Shown: positions 60,762 to 64,000 of the stretch, in pieces
How positions within the stretch are numbered: the first letter of the stretch is position 1
Layout: each line of letters begins with the position of its first letter
Assembly: GCA_030737875.1 (NCBI GenBank)
Contig: CM060910.1
Location: forward strand, 634,123,303-634,187,302
DNA from: Allium sativum
Taxonomy: Eukaryota > Streptophyta > Magnoliopsida > Asparagales > Amaryllidaceae
Length of the DNA: 64,000 nt
Direction of reading: 5' to 3'
Made by a program: the position numbers and the translations under genes
The notes under the pieces: model-generated
The model's database searches: none
What the model saw: only the letters and a program-made list of their open reading frames with translations
Told to the model about the DNA's origin: nothing

Positions 60762-61078
60762 CTTAGTATAAGCATACAAGCCGTCCTTAGTAAGTGCTGC
60801 AAGGCTGCCACTCCTAATAAACTTTCCGTCTTTAAAAATATAGAGCATAGGAATTCCAGTTGATAACTCCAGACTAATAACCTATAAATATATCATATAT
60901 AGGTAATAGCAAGTGATATCTACGAGCCTCACGCTAATGAGATAGTATTTTAGTTATGATTAGCTCATTAACTCCTAAGAAGTCAATTTGTCAAGGTACA
61001 CAATAATATATTTGAGTGAGTTCCTATGAACAGTGATCAACAGACGTTTCCCATTCAAGTCGAGGTTCAGTCTGTTAC
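60762..61078 (-). pseudogene. Phosphoglycerate mutase (2,3-bisphosphoglycerate-dependent type) gene fragment, two exons
   Basis: Exon A (about 61078-60972) reads LDLNGKRLLITVHRNSL then KYIIVYLDKLTS, matching the conserved ...AAHGNSLRSIIMYLDKLTS block around the catalytic His of plant plastid-type phosphoglycerate mutase. It has an in-frame TAG at 60975-60977, a Gly-to-Arg change after the His, and no GT donor. After an intron ending TTTATAG, exon B (60881-60762) reads VISLELSTGIPMLYIFKDGK then FIRSGSLAALTKDGLYAYTK, the family C-terminus, with conserved GSP.GPTEAG residues lost. The upstream exons (RHGESLWN region) were not found, so this is a 3' gene fragment and non-functional. Gene capture by a Helitron is a reasonable explanation. 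Confidence 0.8.
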
Positions 61079-63876
61079 ACAGTTCATTCAGTATCATAGA
61101 GCCCAAAAGCAAAAGATATTTTCTTGTTTGAAAAATACATATCTAGAGAAACATCACGATTTAAGTAACAAATAAAAGTACCATAAGAGACAATTAAAAG
61201 TATAATTTAATTTAGTTACAGACCAAGATACCACGGATAATTCAATTTAGACTCAATTTCCGCATCAAATTAAAATGCAGAAGCACAGAACTATATGTCT
61301 ACAAAAAAAGAGAAGATATAATTCCTAAGAAGTATACTTAATTGAAAGGTGCTTTAGAGAAATTTCTAAGAAGTATGCTCAAACCAGATGTTTTCTTTAG
61401 AAATAGCAAATTTCCATTCATTTAGTTCAAGTCACAGAGATAAATCATGTAATTGTATGATCCAAATTGAGTGTTGATCCAAGTCCATGATGTAAAGACG
61501 CTGAATTTTAGTAAGGGGTGTAAATCTTTTTTCATAGCCTGATTATGTCCTATGAGGTATATGCCTACAATCGGAAAATTTTACTAAATAGTGTCAATTC
61601 GCTGGGTACAAGAAAAACCATGAGGAAAGAATATAGGTTTAGAGGTGCGACTAAAAGCTCTGGCAGTAACAAAAGGGAAAAGGTAGATCAGCATATTAAT
61701 TATGAAGCATACTGACTCCAAAGTGTACAAGGTTGAAGTGATTTTGCTTATTTTTATATCTGCTACTCTAATATTAGTGCACTTAGATCTTGATCTTAAA
61801 GGGGACACGTAACTACCTACAACAATCATGGGAGCTAAGGACTCATTGGTGCCTACAAGTAATTTTGACTGTAAATCTGAAGGCTCTGCCATAAACTCTA
61901 TTGTCTTAGCATTATGATCATACTTCTTTCTTCGCTTGCCCCCAAGTTGAAAACAATTTGTTTTAGCAATGACATTGTTCTTAGGTGATACAAAAAATGA
62001 TGAATAATGTAGGTGATACAAAAAATGATGAATACGTAGTGTGACTCCTCATCAACCACGTCATGGCGATGCTGCTGCATGTCACACATGTAAAAAGTGA
62101 TGCTGCGCCCATACGGGTAGTCCTATCTGCAATTTTACAGAAACACCTTATATAGTGAACTTTCTCTGAGACAGGGCTGATTATGGTGTTTTTGGTGTCT
62201 AGGGTCTTTCAGAAACTACATTCTGCCCTGGAAATTTCATTGACTTCTCACCAACGCTTTTTTCCCTCGAATAAGAGTAGTCTTGTTAGGGTTCAGAAGC
62301 AAAAGTTGTTGCATGTCTTTAGGAAGCACATGAAATACTGCTTGGAGGTTGCCTTTCAATTTCTTGCATGCCGCTATGCAGTTTGGGTTCCCAGTTTCAG
62401 AACACTGTATCTCCTTCAGTAGCTGCCGCTCGATGTCATTAAATAAATCAAGGGTCTCCACTTCCGAGTTCCGACATAGCCGCTATAAGCTTATGTATGT
62501 CAACATTAATCCGAACCTGCCTGTACAGCCTTGCTACTCTTTCTCAGCAGCAGTTCTTTTACATTGGAACCACAGCATGAAAATTTGACCTTTTGAAAAA
62601 TGTCTATACAAAATGATTCGTTGGTGTCGCACTTATATTTCAGGTATTTATGTCATTTCATGAAATAATATTCGATGAATCATATATAATAGAATCATAT
62701 ATAGTTCAAACAAGTTGCCAATTAGTTATTGGATAAAACCTATAACTATGTTACGTAACCTCTTAATCACTATTTTTAAGTGCCTTTATGGATGCCACAT
62801 GTATTTGGCACCTAAAATCTCTTTACTCTCAAGTGCATTCCATTTTTTCTTAATTTTTTTTGCTAGAATGTGCTTTGTTTCCCCGTTTTTCAGTTTTCAC
62901 AATGTTTTGCTAGAAAGTGTATTCGAACAATAACCTCATGAACCAAACCTAAAGCACCTAATCACTATCAAAGTGGTGGAAAACGATCTGCTTAATCTTA
63001 ACGTATTATGCAAATTTAATGTAATAAAAACCTTGTTTGGAAAGAGGATTATGAAATTTTCTTCAAATGTATTTGTCAAAATTCATTCCTAACATTTTTG
63101 GATCATAGCTGCTCCCTGCACCTGATCTCTTCTTGTCTTCCAAGTCCATCTCTAACCCTCACGTCTCTCTCCTCGTTCTTTGCCTCTTCTGGTATTCAGT
63201 TCGCCGTTGGAAAGTCAAAATCTGCTAGTCCTTCATGTAAGCAGTATGGACATACGTTCAGAAATTACCCAGCGCACAAGTTCAACAGTTCTAATAAAAA
63301 CAAATTTGCTGGCTACCATATATATAATAATTAAATCACTATATTTTGATTACACGTCATTTTAACTATTATATTATTAAAGCGATAACATTTTATTTAT
63401 AGGATGGTACTATTCCCACCCGGTTTACTCTTCCGGCCACCTTTATAAATTTAATACAAATTATTTTGTATACTCTTCTGGCCACCATATCTTATTCCTT
63501 CACCCAGTTAAAGAATTGCGGTTGGATTACTGTTGAATGACATTGAAAATGAATGTGAAAATGCAATGAAAATGAAGCAAATGTTTCTTCTACAAGTAAA
63601 ATAAAAAGAAAAATAATTTTACTGTTCGCTCATCAGCGACCGCCATAATCAACACAATCTCGTTGATAAACAACCGAGATAAAAATAATTTGATTTTCCT
63701 CCCAAAATTTGTTCCCACTTACAGAAATCGACCATTACAAACCTAAAAAAATTAATATCACGACCATTAACAACCACAAAATGCATGAAATTATGGTTGA
63801 ACAGAAAAATAATTTAGAGTTTACTAACAGATAATTTACATTCAACAGAAGTATGAAATTAGGGTTCTATGCTTAC
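61079..63876. other. Unassigned region with scattered exon-like frames
   Basis: A minus-strand frame near 61990-61800 (QLGGKRRKKYDHNAKTIEF onward) and another at about 62480-62237 (ETLDLFNDIERQLLKEIQ then KKLKGNLQAVFHVLPKDMQQ) look protein-like in composition but match no family I recognise. A plus-strand CKQYGHTFRNYPAH at 63235-63280 resembles a damaged zinc knuckle. A 28-bp duplication (AGGTGATACAAAAAATGATG) is at 61983-62035. Confidence 0.35.
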
Positions 63877-64000
63877 TCGAATTGGACACCTGAGAACTGC
63901 CGCCGATGATCTTCTTAGACCCGCCGCTTGGTTGGCCGGAGCTCGGCTTCTTCGATGTAGGCAACGGACGTAGTGACGAAAGAAGAATTCGTTTATTTGA
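63877..64000 (-). CDS. Exon-like segment at the right edge, unidentified (partial)
   Basis: The minus strand from the window edge to 63877 has one open frame, which includes PLPTSKKPSSGQPSGGSKKI and continues GGSSQVSNS. It then meets a good plant splice donor GTAAGC (63871-63876). GC content is higher than in the AT-rich flank. The peptide is Ser/Gly/Lys-rich and low complexity. It could be the first exon of a host gene reading leftward, or a captured exon. Confidence 0.4.

Overview
The window reads as angiosperm nuclear intergenic DNA. It is AT-rich, no intact host gene is visible, and it is packed with nested LTR retrotransposons of the Ty3/gypsy superfamily plus Helitron-type ends. Primer-binding sites matching the 3' end of plant initiator tRNA-Met, chromovirus-type integrase ends, a Tat-lineage polyprotein with two RNase H domains, intron-like GT..AG junctions and (AT)n/(CA)n microsatellites all point to a seed plant. 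The species cannot be told from the sequence. No rRNA gene, tRNA gene, CRISPR array, bacterial operon or organellar gene was seen.

Layout. 1-11345: a minus-strand, non-coding LTR retrotransposon with very long LTRs (5855 bp) and a 1.4 kb interior; its 3' LTR runs off the left edge. 11346-15607: a diverged LTR of the same family in the opposite orientation, which abuts a decayed plus-strand gypsy integrase (15608-16526 and 20609-21037). That integrase is split by a 4082-bp solo LTR (16527-20608) with a perfect GATTT target-site duplication. 21321-26890: more stacked LTRs and LTR fragments, including the polypurine tract and 3' LTR start that probably belong to the broken integrase element. 27224-29000: a diverged tandem array of roughly 500-600 bp units. 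31918-37383: a second non-autonomous minus-strand element (2.4 kb LTRs, 576 bp interior keeping only the integrase C-terminus and chromodomain remnant). 39233-42763 and 43288 onward: two minus-strand Helitron-like 3' termini of one family. 44526-58112: a 13.6 kb Tat-lineage element on the minus strand with 688-bp LTRs and an ACAGT target-site duplication. It carries gag, protease, RT, RNase H, archaeal-type RNase H and integrase, all broken by stops and frameshifts, and also an oppositely oriented (plus-strand) extra gene with its own TATA box. 58118-64000: unique-looking DNA with a decayed phosphoglycerate-mutase gene fragment (two exons, minus strand) and an exon-like segment at the right edge, possibly carried by the second Helitron.

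How the parts work together: none of the elements looks able to move by itself. The two chromovirus-like derivatives keep the ends needed in cis (LTR, PBS, PPT) but have lost their proteins. The Tat element has full ends and near-identical LTRs, but its ORFs carry several inactivating changes. Nesting gives a relative order: the gypsy integrase element is old, the 4.1 kb solo LTR inserted into it later, and the Tat element is among the youngest (12 differences counted by eye between its 688-bp LTRs).
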